Counted from the stretch's first letter, positions 14,627 to 22,596 are shown. The stretch: 28,827 bases of DNA from Leyella stercorea (GCF_019052365.1 NZ_JAHQUY010000041.1:1-28827), one strand, 5' to 3'. Notes: a model not told the origin generated them from the sequence alone. Made by a program: numbers and translations.

Positions 14627-16738
14627 ATGAAAAGAAAAATCTTTACACTGGCTTTGGCTCTCGCAACAACACTCGTTGCAAATGCCATCCCTGCGAAGCG
14701 CGGCATCTGGCGCACTATGCAGCTCCCTAACGGCACTGAGGTGAAGGTGGAGTTGCGTGGCGACGAGTTCATGAGCTTCTGGCAGGACGCTTCAGGCAAC
14801 CGCTATACAGTGGATGCACAGAACAGACTTCGTGTAGCTGACATGGATCAGCTGCGTCAGATCAACAAGCAGCTCCGCACAAAGGCGGGCAACGTGGCTG
14901 GCGATATGCGCCGCGTTAAGTCAAACGCCAAGAAGATGGAGTACAAGGGCGACAAGCGTTGCCTTATCATCCTCGCTCAGTTCTCAGACAAGAAGTTCTC
15001 TATGGCAGACCCAAAAGCGTTTTACACACGCGTTGCCAATGAAAAGGGCTTCAGCGAGAACGGTTTCATGGGTAGCGTTTCCGACTACTTCAGCGCACAG
15101 AGCGGCGGCCAGTTCAATATCACATTCGACGTAGTAGGTCCGTACACACTCGGTTCGGTAAGTAGCTATGGCGAGAACGTCACCGACAATCAGGGCAACC
15201 GTCTTTACGACAAGAACGCCGAGGGCATGATCACCGGAGCTTGTAGCGAGGCTTACGACGACGGTCTCGACTTCTCACCGTACGACTGGGATGACGACGG
15301 CTTCGTAGAGATGGTTTACGTCGTATACGCTGGCGAAGGCGAAGCTACCGGCGGCGGCGCGGAGACAATCTGGCCGCACAAGTCGCAGCTGCCTACGAAT
15401 CCACGCTACGGCAACAAGCGCGTTTCTATCTACGCTTGCTCTAACGAGGTGAACGGCGGCAACAAGCTCGCAGGTATCGGCACAATCTGCCACGAGTTCT
15501 CTCACTGTATGGGCTACCCCGATGTTTATGACATCGAATACGGCGGCAACTACGGTATGGGTACATGGGACCTCATGTGCTCTGGTAGCTACAACGGCGA
15601 CACATACTGCCCGGCTGGCTACACAGCATACGAGAAGATGGTTGCTGGCTGGATCAACCCTATCGAGCTTACCGAGAACGCTTCTTACTCAGACATCAAG
15701 ACCACAGCAGACGGCGGCGACGCTTATATCTTCTACCACCCGGAGAACAAAGACGAGTACTACCTCATTGAGAACCGTCAGCGTAAGGGTTGGGACAAGT
15801 ATATCGCTGCAGGCGGCATCCTCGTAAACCACATCACTTACGACAAGACCGTTTGGGACTACAACATGCCTAACACCTTCCACAAGGGTATCAACGACAT
15901 TGAGCGCATCACTATCATCCCTGCCGACAATAGGAAGACTTCTACAACTGAGGCTGGCGACGTGTTCGGTACAAGAGATAACTATCGTCAGCTCACCAAC
16001 GCCACACAACCTGCAGACGTAGCAAACACAGAGAATGCTTCTGGTTCGAAGGTTATGAATATCTCGCTCACTAAGATGAACGTAACAGGCGGATTGGCAT
16101 CATTCACCTTTACCAACCATAATCTCGGTACTGGCGTAGTTGATGGCTACGTGCTGTACGAGACATTCGATCAGGCGCTTGGTACGGGTGGCAACGACGG
16201 CAAGTTCAAGCCGAGCAGCAAGTTGGATGCAAACTTCGCAACTGGCACTTTGACAACAGACGTGCCAGGTTGGTCGGGCGAGTATCTGCGTGGTGGCAGC
16301 CAGTGTCTGCGTGTCGGAAAGAACGGTGGCAGCGACTCAAAGGTTACAACTCCTGAGTTTACACTCAACGGCGAGGCGAAACTCACCTTCCGTGCTGCTG
16401 CATGGAACGACGGTAGTGGCACAACACTTAAAGTGTCTGCAAGCAACGGCTCGCTCGCTAATAGCGAGTTTAATATGCCTGCAGGTGCATGGGGCGACTT
16501 CTCTACCACTATCAAGGGTAACGGCAAGATGAAGCTCACTTTCCAGGGCGAGTTGCGCTACTTCCTCGACCAAGTATTCGTAACCGATCCCGGTACTACT
16601 GGCATAGAGAACGTTGAGATGAACAACCAGCCGGCTGTTAAGGGCGTTTACTCTATCGACGGACGCTATCTCGGCAACGATGTTTCGAAGCTCGGCAAGG
16701 GTCTCTACATCGTTAACGGCAAGAAGATCGTTAAGTAA
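14627..16738 (+). CDS. Secreted M6-type zinc metalloprotease with added beta-sandwich domain, paralog 2
   Basis: A 703-residue paralog of the protease at 6251. The start is the ATG at 14627, which begins a good signal peptide (MKRKIFTLAL to ANA, about 1-20); in-frame codons further upstream overlap the promoter. The N-terminal region parallels paralog 1 (LPNG..VKVELRGDEF). The zinc motif is HEFSHCMGYPDVYD at 289-302, and the Asp-rich loop YDWDDDGFVEM is at 219-229. Unlike paralog 1, it has an extra domain at about 508-655 (YETFDQALG... to FLDQVFVTD), a jelly-roll-like fold often seen in adhesins or carbohydrate-binding modules. The C-terminal 30 residues (YSIDGRYLG...GLYIVNGKKIVK) nearly match paralog 1. 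It probably degrades external protein; the extra domain may bind substrate or the surface. Confidence 0.87.
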   Translation: MKRKIFTLALALATTLVANAIPAKRGIWRTMQLPNGTEVKVELRGDEFMSFWQDASGNRYTVDAQNRLRVADMDQLRQINKQLRTKAGNVAGDMRRVKSNAKKMEYKGDKRCLIILAQFSDKKFSMADPKAFYTRVANEKGFSENGFMGSVSDYFSAQSGGQFNITFDVVGPYTLGSVSSYGENVTDNQGNRLYDKNAEGMITGACSEAYDDGLDFSPYDWDDDGFVEMVYVVYAGEGEATGGGAETIWPHKSQLPTNPRYGNKRVSIYACSNEVNGGNKLAGIGTICHEFSHCMGYPDVYDIEYGGNYGMGTWDLMCSGSYNGDTYCPAGYTAYEKMVAGWINPIELTENASYSDIKTTADGGDAYIFYHPENKDEYYLIENRQRKGWDKYIAAGGILVNHITYDKTVWDYNMPNTFHKGINDIERITIIPADNRKTSTTEAGDVFGTRDNYRQLTNATQPADVANTENASGSKVMNISLTKMNVTGGLASFTFTNHNLGTGVVDGYVLYETFDQALGTGGNDGKFKPSSKLDANFATGTLTTDVPGWSGEYLRGGSQCLRVGKNGGSDSKVTTPEFTLNGEAKLTFRAAAWNDGSGTTLKVSASNGSLANSEFNMPAGAWGDFSTTIKGNGKMKLTFQGELRYFLDQVFVTDPGTTGIENVEMNNQPAVKGVYSIDGRYLGNDVSKLGKGLYIVNGKKIVK

Positions 16739-16793
16739 ATCTGTTCTGTACACAGTCTGATTCAATACAGACAGTTCTGTACATTATAATATA

Positions 16794-16841
16794 AAGCGAA
16801 TGTTTGGTCAGCCGGCGGCTGACCAAGCATTCGCTTTTTTT
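16794..16841 (+). terminator. Strong intrinsic terminator after the second M6 protease
   Basis: AAAGCGAATG pairs with CATTCGCTTT, and the inner stem TTGGTCAGCC pairs with GGCTGACCAA around a GGC loop, followed by seven T residues. The A-rich left side means it could also act in reverse. Confidence 0.92.
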
Positions 16842-16924
16842 ATTTATTATTCGATATTTCCACTACATTCTCCCGTATTACCTTACGGCGTTTCTTGTTT
16901 TGCGAAAAATATATTATCGTTTTT

Positions 16925-16955
16925 TTTGTTCTTTCCTATTTTTAGCGTATTTTTG
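16925..16955 (+). promoter_or_regulatory. Promoter of the acyl-CoA ligase gene
   Basis: TTTG (16925-16928), a 19-nt spacer and TATTTTTG (16948-16955) form a good Bacteroidetes promoter. The implied start is near 16961, giving a leader of about 40 nt. Confidence 0.7.
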
Positions 16956-17001
16956 CATAATCATATAGGCTGCACGCTGCAGTCTTGCTAAAACAAAGCT
17001 T

Positions 17002-18810
17002 ATGCAAACAAGATGTCATCTCTCGGTAATCGCCCATAAGTTGGCGGCAAAGTATGGCGAACGCGCTGCATTCACCTATAAAGACTTTGGCTCTTCAGTA
17101 TGGAAGAAGATCAGTTACAACCGCTTCTCGCAGTTGGTGAAGCAGGCGAGCAACGCCCTTCTCAATCTCGGTGCGAAGCCCCACGACAAGATAGCTGTGT
17201 TCTCGCAGAACTGTCTTCAGTATCTCGTTACCGACTTCGGTGCCTATGGCGTGAAGCTTGTATCCATCCCGTTCTATGCTACAGCATCCGAGCAGCAGAT
17301 ACAATATATGATTAACGACGCTCAGGTGCGCTTCATCTTTGTAGGCGAGCAGGAGCAGTACGACAAGGCGCACCGCATCTTTGCGCTCTGCAACACGCTC
17401 GAGCGCATAATCGTGTTCGACCGCTCGGTGCGCATCTCTACGCACGACCCCGCAGCGCTATACTTTGACGACTTCCTGAAGCACGGCGAAGGACTGCCGC
17501 GCCAGTCGGAGGTGGAGCAGCTCTACAAGGAGGCGTCGATGGACGACCTCTGCAACATACTCTACACATCCGGCACCACCGGCGACTCGAAGGGCGTAAT
17601 GCTCACCTACGGCCAGTACGACGCTGCGCTCGCAGCCAACGATGCCGTGGTGAAAGTCGGCGAGAACGACCGCATTATACAGTTCCTCCCCGTCACGCAC
17701 ATCTTTGAGCGTGGCTTCTCATACCTGGGCTTCTCAGAGGGATCACATATTATTATTAATACCGACCCGCACGAGATACAGCAGTCGATGCGCGAGACCC
17801 ATCCTACATGTATGTCTTCCGTGCCCCGTTTCTGGGAGAAGGTATATCAGGCAGTGAAGGAGAAGATAGAACGCTCGAGCTCGTTTCAGCAGAAGATGTT
17901 CCGCCATGCGCTTGAAGTGGGACGCCGCTACAATGTAGAATGTAAGATGCGCTGCAAGTGTCCTTCGCCCTGGCTCGCTATGGAGTACAAACTCCTCGAC
18001 AAGATGATACTCAGCCTCGTGCGCAAGCAGATAGGCTTGGAGAACAGCAACCTCTTCCCGACAGCCGGCGCCCGCGTGTCGCCCGAAGTGGAGCGCTTTG
18101 TTCACTCTGTAGGCATCAACATGGTTGTAGGCTACGGCTTGACAGAGAGTCTCGCCACAGTATCTTGCGACCGCGACAACAAGCCTTGCACTATAGGCTC
18201 CGTAGGACGTCCTATTGGAGGCATTGAGGTGAAGATCGGCGACGACGACGAAGTGCTGCTCAAGGGTCCGACCATCACAAAGGGCTATTATCACCGCGAC
18301 GCAGCCAACAAGGATGCGTTCACCGAGGACGGCTTCTTCCGCACCGGCGACGCAGGCTATATAAAGGACGGCGAACTCTTCCTTACCGACCGCATCAAGG
18401 ACCTCTTCAAGACCTCCAACGGCAAGTATATCGCGCCGCAGCTTGTAGAGTCGCTCATACTCGTCGACAAGTATATCGACCAGGTGGCAGTAATCGCCAA
18501 CGAGCGCAAGTTCGTTTCGGCGCTCATCGTGCCCGAGTTCCGCCTCGTAGAAGACTGGGCTAAGGAGCACGGCATCGAGTTCTGCTCGCGCGAAGACCTC
18601 TGCGCCAACCCGAAGGTGAACAAGATGATTCTTGACCGTGTCAAGACTCTGCAGCAGCAGCTCGCCCACTACGAGCAGGTGAAGCGCATCACGCTCATCC
18701 CGCACCACTTCTCTATGGAGTCGGGCGAACTCACCAATACGCTGAAGATACGCCGACCGGTGGTGTACAAGAACTACAAGAACGAAATTGATAAGATGTA
18801 CGAAGAATAA
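17002..18810 (+). CDS. Long-chain fatty acid--CoA ligase (AMP-binding family)
   Basis: A 602-residue adenylate-forming enzyme that activates fatty acids with ATP to acyl-AMP and then acyl-CoA. Motifs: the P-loop YTSGTTGDSKG (188-198), GYGLTES (377-383), DGFFRTGD (443-450) with the adenylate-binding Asp, and the hinge DRIKDLFKTSNGKYIAPQ just after it. It resembles the FAA1/FadD15 long-chain group rather than acetate ligases. It is cytosolic or peripheral membrane, with no signal peptide. It has its own promoter and is separated from prfB by an 87-nt gap holding a long hairpin. Chain-length preference is unknown. Confidence 0.92.
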   Translation: MQTRCHLSVIAHKLAAKYGERAAFTYKDFGSSVWKKISYNRFSQLVKQASNALLNLGAKPHDKIAVFSQNCLQYLVTDFGAYGVKLVSIPFYATASEQQIQYMINDAQVRFIFVGEQEQYDKAHRIFALCNTLERIIVFDRSVRISTHDPAALYFDDFLKHGEGLPRQSEVEQLYKEASMDDLCNILYTSGTTGDSKGVMLTYGQYDAALAANDAVVKVGENDRIIQFLPVTHIFERGFSYLGFSEGSHIIINTDPHEIQQSMRETHPTCMSSVPRFWEKVYQAVKEKIERSSSFQQKMFRHALEVGRRYNVECKMRCKCPSPWLAMEYKLLDKMILSLVRKQIGLENSNLFPTAGARVSPEVERFVHSVGINMVVGYGLTESLATVSCDRDNKPCTIGSVGRPIGGIEVKIGDDDEVLLKGPTITKGYYHRDAANKDAFTEDGFFRTGDAGYIKDGELFLTDRIKDLFKTSNGKYIAPQLVESLILVDKYIDQVAVIANERKFVSALIVPEFRLVEDWAKEHGIEFCSREDLCANPKVNKMILDRVKTLQQQLAHYEQVKRITLIPHHFSMESGELTNTLKIRRPVVYKNYKNEIDKMYEE

Positions 18811-18811
18811 A

Positions 18812-18875
18812 GTTGATGTGTTGTGATGTTGATATGGTGACAAATGTCAACACCTCAACATCACAACACCTCAAC
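18812..18875. repeat. Long imperfect hairpin between the acyl-CoA ligase gene and prfB
   Basis: Arms 18812-18832 and 18855-18875 are complementary at 20 of 21 positions, with more partial pairing (GGTG/CACC, TGACA/TGTCA) in the 22-nt middle. The right half also holds the direct repeat ACACCTCAAC. It starts 1 nt after the ligase stop codon. There is no proper T-run, so it is more likely a dispersed repeat or an mRNA-end stabiliser than a classical terminator. Confidence 0.75.
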
Positions 18876-18897
18876 CTTTCTAATTATAGAAATATAG

Positions 18898-20019
18898 ATG
18901 ATCACTTCCGACCAACTGAAGGATGTGCTTGAGCGCGCAGATGCCCTCAAGCGCTATCTTAATATCGACCAGAAGAAAGTAGAATTTGAAGAAGAACAGC
19001 TCCGCACGCAGGCGCCCGACTTCTGGGAAGACCCTAAGCGCGCTGAGGAGCAGATGAAGAAGGTGAAGACACTGGAGCGCTGGATAAAGGGCTACGCCCA
19101 CGTGCGCCAGCTCGCCGACGAGTTGCAGCTCGCCTTCGACTTCCATAAAGACGAACTCGTAACCGAAGAGGAGGTAGACGACGACTACTCGAAGGCAATC
19201 ACCGCCATCGAAGACCTCGAGCTGAAGAACATGCTGCGCCAGAAGGAAGACCCTATGGACTGCGTGATGAAGATAAACTCCGGCGCCGGCGGCACCGAGA
19301 GCCAAGACTGGGCGCAGATGCTCATGCGTATGTACATGCGCTGGGCAGAGGCTCACGGCCACAAGGTGACGATAAGCAACCTTCAGGAGGGCGACGAGGC
19401 AGGCATCAAGAGCGTCACGATGGAGATAGAGGGCGGCGAGTACGCCTACGGCTTTCTCAAGAGCGAGAACGGAGTGCACCGTCTTGTGCGTGTGTCGCCG
19501 TTCAACGCGCAGGGTAAGCGCATGACGTCGTTCGCTTCGGTGTTCGTGTCGCCGCTCGTCGACGATACCATCGAGGTGTATGTCGACCCGTCGAAGATTA
19601 GCTGGGACCTCTTCCGCTCGGGTGGTGCAGGCGGTCAGAACGTGAACAAGGTGGAGACGGGCGTACGCCTCCGCTATCAGTATACCGACCCCGACACGGG
19701 CGAGGAGGAGGAAATCCTCATCGAGAACACCGAGAGTCGCAAGCAGCTCGAGAACCGCAACAACGCCATGCGACTCCTCAAGTCGCAGCTCTACGACCGC
19801 GCCATGAAGAAGCGTCTCGAAGCGCAGGCGAAGATTGAGGCGGGCAAGAAGAAGATAGAGTGGGGTAGCCAGATACGCAGCTACGTCTTCGACGACCGCC
19901 GCGTGAAGGACCACCGCACCAACTATCAGACCACCGACGTCGACGGCGTGATGGACGGCAAGATAGACGGGTTCATCAAGGCGTATCTCATGGAATTCCC
20001 CGTGAGCGAGGAGGAGTAA
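18898..20019 (+). CDS. prfB: Peptide chain release factor 2
   Basis: A 373-residue class I release factor. The SPF recognition tripeptide (200-202) marks it as RF2, which reads UGA and UAA; the GGQ motif at 245-247 triggers peptide release in the ribosome's catalytic centre. Length and domain order (coiled N-terminal domain about 1-110, decoding domain, GGQ domain, basic C-terminal tail) are normal. Many bacterial prfB genes need a +1 frameshift at CTT TGA C around codon 25. Here that place reads CTT AAT ATC GAC (18958-18969), so the frame is continuous and the autoregulatory stop is absent. The ATG at 18898 starts the conserved MITSDQLKDV region. Confidence 0.96.
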   Translation: MITSDQLKDVLERADALKRYLNIDQKKVEFEEEQLRTQAPDFWEDPKRAEEQMKKVKTLERWIKGYAHVRQLADELQLAFDFHKDELVTEEEVDDDYSKAITAIEDLELKNMLRQKEDPMDCVMKINSGAGGTESQDWAQMLMRMYMRWAEAHGHKVTISNLQEGDEAGIKSVTMEIEGGEYAYGFLKSENGVHRLVRVSPFNAQGKRMTSFASVFVSPLVDDTIEVYVDPSKISWDLFRSGGAGGQNVNKVETGVRLRYQYTDPDTGEEEEILIENTESRKQLENRNNAMRLLKSQLYDRAMKKRLEAQAKIEAGKKKIEWGSQIRSYVFDDRRVKDHRTNYQTTDVDGVMDGKIDGFIKAYLMEFPVSEEE

Positions 20020-20037
20020 GAGGGCTTCTGGGTTTTT

Positions 20038-20069
20038 CTAGGGGCTAGGTTTTCTAGGGATACTAGGGA
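20038..20069. repeat. CTAGGG short tandem-like repeat
   Basis: Four CTAGG(G) units occur at 20038, 20045, 20054 and 20063 within the gap after prfB, with TTTTCTAGGG occurring twice. The spacing is irregular and no hairpin forms. Function unknown. Confidence 0.55.
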
Positions 20070-20104
20070 TAAGACAGAATAAACAATCAAAAAATCAAAT
20101 AACT

Positions 20105-20245
20105 ATGAGCCAGAAAAGTAATGTGCGCCGCGCAAAGTATGCGGCAGAACAAGAGAAGAAAGCAAAGAAAGTAGTGAAAGGAATCATCTGGACGCTCGTC
20201 GGACTTACAATAGCGTATATGATTTGGACCTTTACACAGTCTTAA
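20105..20245 (+). CDS. Small single-pass membrane protein, 46 residues
   Basis: An ATG at 20105 opens a 46-codon frame ending TAA at 20243-20245. The product has a strongly basic, charged N-terminal half (residues 1-25, many Lys/Arg) and one hydrophobic segment at about 26-44 (GIIWTLVGLTIAYMIWTF), so it is predicted as a one-span inner-membrane peptide with its basic end in the cytoplasm. It lies 85 nt after prfB and 65 nt before the CYTH gene, on the same strand. I do not recognise a named family. The compositional logic makes a real gene likely. Confidence 0.65.
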   Translation: MSQKSNVRRAKYAAEQEKKAKKVVKGIIWTLVGLTIAYMIWTFTQS

Positions 20246-20310
20246 TAAGAAACTAAAAAGCGATGGGCGGGCGTATGTCTGCCCGTCGCCGCTTTAATAA
20301 GAAACAAGAT

Positions 20311-20790
20311 ATGAGTGGATTAGAAATAGAACGTAAGTTCCTTATACGTGAAGGCAGCGACTACAAGTCGGCTGCCTTTTCTCATAGCCGTATCAAGCAG
20401 GGATACATGCCCTGCCAGACGGCTACCGTGCGTGTCCGTACCCGCGACGACCGCTCCTGGCTCACCATCAAGAGTCACAGCGACCGGACCGGACTCTCGC
20501 GCTACGAGTTCGAAAAGGAGATAACGAACGACGAGGCGGAACACCTCTTCGAGCTTTGCCGCGGCGGAGTGATAGACAAGTGCCGCTGGCTCGTGAAGTC
20601 GCCCGACGGGCGCCACACGTTCGAGGTCGACGAGTTCTTCGGCGACAACGCCGGACTCGTAGTTGCCGAGGTGGAGCTTGGCTCCGAGGACGAGCCGTTC
20701 GCAAAGCCCAGCTTCATCGGCGAGGAAGTGACGGGCGACCGCCGCTACTACAACTCGCAGCTGCTCGTACATCCGTATAAGGATTGGTAA
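20311..20790 (+). CDS. CYTH domain protein (triphosphate tunnel enzyme family)
   Basis: A 159-residue CYTH protein. The signature ExExK is at E5, E7 and K9 (EIERKFL), followed by alternating charged beta-strand motifs RVRTRDDRSWLTIK, YEFEKEI, FEVDEFFG and VVAEVELGSEDE that line the triphosphate-binding tunnel in this family. Members hydrolyse inorganic triphosphate or, rarely, make cAMP; the bacterial short forms are mostly triphosphatases, so that is the better guess. I used the ATG at 20311, because the family signature starts right there and upstream in-frame codons give an Arg/Lys-rich extension unlike the family. A palindrome cluster begins 4 nt after the stop codon. Confidence 0.85.
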   Translation: MSGLEIERKFLIREGSDYKSAAFSHSRIKQGYMPCQTATVRVRTRDDRSWLTIKSHSDRTGLSRYEFEKEITNDEAEHLFELCRGGVIDKCRWLVKSPDGRHTFEVDEFFGDNAGLVVAEVELGSEDEPFAKPSFIGEEVTGDRRYYNSQLLVHPYKDW

Positions 20791-20793
20791 CTA

Positions 20794-20968
20794 TAGGGGG
20801 TGCACTTGTCTCAAGTGCACCAACATGGCAAGAAGTGCACCAACATAGCAAGAAGTGCCCTATAAGGGGGTGCACTTGTCTCAAGTGCACCAACATAACA
20901 AGAAGTGCACCAACCAAGCTGAATGTGTGGTTAACTTGGTTGGTGCACTTGAGACAAGTGCACCCCCT
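20794..20968. repeat. Palindromic extragenic repeat cluster 4
   Basis: Three intact 23-nt palindromes lie at 20799-20821, 20869-20891 and 20942-20964. The first two are direct repeats about 70 nt apart; the second and third form an inverted pair with perfect 30-nt arms (20865-20894 and 20939-20968). Half-units like the right end of the long form (GCAAGAAGTGCACCAAC) lie at 20828-20844, 20848-20860 and 20898-20914. The flank CTATA-GGGGG is repeated before both direct copies and is specific to this cluster. It sits between convergent genes. Confidence 0.9.
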
Positions 20969-20975
20969 AAAGTTA

Positions 20976-21008
20976 GCATCCGTGAAAATCCGTGAAATCT
21001 GTGGGAGT
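20976..21008. repeat. Partial copy of the CACAGATT repeat family
   Basis: AAATCTGTGGGAGT at 20995-21008 is identical to 6046-6059, and the bases before it (CCGTGAAAATCCGTG) are a variant of the same type of unit. As at 5703-6067, it adjoins a GGTGCAC palindrome cluster. Confidence 0.55.
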
Positions 21009-21037
21009 ATATCTCAGCAGAAAGAGAGAACCCCACG

Positions 21038-21559
21038 TTACTTCTGTCGTTCAAGATACTTCACCAGTCCCCAGCGCACAGATCGCAGGCCGAACTGCTC
21101 GGTGTGTATATCCTCGGGTTTTATCCACATGCACTCCGCAGCGTCGTCGTTGGCGGCGAGCACCGACTCGTCTTCCACGTCACACTCGTAGAACATGTCG
21201 AGCGTAGGCAGTTCGATGCCACTATAGCGATATACGTTAGGCAGCGAGAAAAGGTAGCGAGCTGCCGTCACCTTGAGGTTCGTCTCCTCCATCACCTCGC
21301 GCACAACACCCTCCTCCGACGTCTCACCAATCTCGGTGAAGCCGCCAGGCAGGTCGAGCGTGCCCTTTGCCGGTTCCTGCTTGCGCAGTGTGACGAGAAT
21401 CTCGCCCTTGCTGTTGCGTATGATAGCCACGTTGGCTGCACTCGGATTCATGAAATACTCGAAACCGCAGTTCTCGCATTTCCTACTTCTCGCACCGTTC
21501 TCTACAAAATGATGACTGCCGCAGCGCGGGCAGTACTCGAACTTCTCTAATGGATGCAT
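21038..21559 (-). CDS. Nudix hydrolase with N-terminal zinc ribbon
   Basis: A 173-residue protein. A zinc ribbon is visible at C10-x2-C13 and C28-x2-C31. The Nudix box follows at about 73-95 (GFTEIGE, then REVMEET): the catalytic G-x5-E-x7-RE-x2-EE pattern is intact, but the usual Gly two positions after EE is Asn. The zinc ribbon plus Nudix layout resembles the NudC-type and ADP-ribose or nucleotide pyrophosphatases; the substrate is not decided by sequence. The gene is convergent with the CYTH gene and divergent from the hydrolase at 21669. Start ATG at 21559 precedes the conserved CPRCG. Confidence 0.88.
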   Translation of the reverse strand: MHPLEKFEYCPRCGSHHFVENGARSRKCENCGFEYFMNPSAANVAIIRNSKGEILVTLRKQEPAKGTLDLPGGFTEIGETSEEGVVREVMEETNLKVTAARYLFSLPNVYRYSGIELPTLDMFYECDVEDESVLAANDDAAECMWIKPEDIHTEQFGLRSVRWGLVKYLERQK

Positions 21560-21623
21560 TTCTATAATGTTAATTAATTATTACAAAGCGCTTTTTTGCA
21601 CTGCAATATTACAAAAAAAGTGT

Positions 21624-21631
21624 TACCTTTG
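21624..21631 (+). promoter_or_regulatory. Promoter -7 box for the alpha/beta hydrolase
   Basis: TACCTTTG matches TAnnTTTG, 37 nt before the ATG. The nearest TTTG upstream (21595-21598) is 25 nt away, longer than usual. Confidence 0.5.
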
Positions 21632-21668
21632 CAAATAAATATTCTAAAAACCAATCTTTGTAACAGAA

Positions 21669-22526
21669 ATGAAATACTTCGCATACCCTATGCGCGGCTC
21701 TATGGTCGTGCTCAAGTCCGTAATACTCACTGTGTTCTGCCTCGTTCTCGCCGCTCCGGCGCTCGCTCAGCGCACGTTCGACGTGCAGCTCTGGCAGAAG
21801 AAAGCCCCCAACAACAATAGTTTGGGCGACACCGCATACGTGAAGGTGTACCTGCCCGAGAAGAAGCATGCCACGGGTCGCGCCGTAGTGATATGCCCCG
21901 GCGGAGGCTACGAGCATCTGGCTATGGGACACGAAGGCATCGACTGGGCACCGTTCTTCAACGACCAGGGCATTGCCGCCATCGTGCTCCACTATCGCAT
22001 GCCAGCCGGCAACCCTAAGGTGCCCGTGAGCGACGCTGAGGAAGCCCTGCGCCTTGTGCGCCGCAACGCACAGGCATGGCACATTGACGCCGACAACGTA
22101 GGTATCATGGGATTCTCTGCCGGCGGACACCTCGCTTCTACCGTCGCCACACTCTCAAAGGACGACGCCAAGCCCAACTTCCAGATACTCTTCTATCCGG
22201 TCATAACGATGCTCGACGGCTACTGCCATCAGGGCTCGCGCAAGAACCTGCTCGGCGAGCACGCACGCAAGAAGGACGAGCAGAAGTACTGCACCGACAT
22301 GCAGGTGACACGCGTCACGCCGCGCGCCTTCATCGCCCTCTCCGACGATGACCACGTGGTGCAGCCCATGAACGGCGTCAACTACTACGCCGAACTCTAC
22401 CGCCACGACGTGCCCGCATCGCTCCACGTATATCCCAGCGGCGGTCACGGCTACGGCTTGCGCACCAACTTCCGCTATCACATCGAGATGCTGCTCGATT
22501 TGAAGGCGTGGCTACAGAGCTTCTAA
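21669..22526 (+). CDS. Secreted alpha/beta hydrolase, esterase-like
   Basis: A 285-residue hydrolase with an N-terminal hydrophobic signal (about 12-34, ending ALAQ). Catalytic features are the oxyanion-hole motif CPGGGY (76-81), the nucleophile elbow GFSAGGH with Ser150, the acidic SDDDHVV (225-231) with a candidate Asp, and His260 in GGHGYG. This set fits the BD-FAE/acetylxylan esterase-like group of secreted Bacteroidetes esterases that remove acyl groups from plant glycans, but a peptidase or general esterase role cannot be excluded. Between the ATG at 21669 and the hydrophobic core there is a short basic stretch, including further Met residues at 8 and 12. It has its own promoter and is not in a visible operon. 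Confidence 0.82.
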   Translation: MKYFAYPMRGSMVVLKSVILTVFCLVLAAPALAQRTFDVQLWQKKAPNNNSLGDTAYVKVYLPEKKHATGRAVVICPGGGYEHLAMGHEGIDWAPFFNDQGIAAIVLHYRMPAGNPKVPVSDAEEALRLVRRNAQAWHIDADNVGIMGFSAGGHLASTVATLSKDDAKPNFQILFYPVITMLDGYCHQGSRKNLLGEHARKKDEQKYCTDMQVTRVTPRAFIALSDDDHVVQPMNGVNYYAELYRHDVPASLHVYPSGGHGYGLRTNFRYHIEMLLDLKAWLQSF

Positions 22527-22535
22527 AACGCATAA

Positions 22536-22559
22536 GTAGCGGAGGTCTCCGGCCTCCGC
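22536..22559. repeat. GCGGAGG...CCTCCGC palindromic repeat, copy 2
   Basis: Exact 24-nt match to 5713-5736, 9 nt after a stop codon. Same 7-bp complementary ends. Confidence 0.7.
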
Positions 22560-22596
22560 AGCACCCGGTCGATTGTTAATAAATCACTTCTTTCTG

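Noticed and set aside
16800..16991. Small open frame in the gap before the acyl-CoA ligase
   Set aside because: It runs through the terminator stem and the promoter; Phe/Leu-rich translation of AT-rich DNA.
17743..18843. Long open frame on the minus strand
   Set aside because: Antisense to the acyl-CoA ligase, which has all family motifs.
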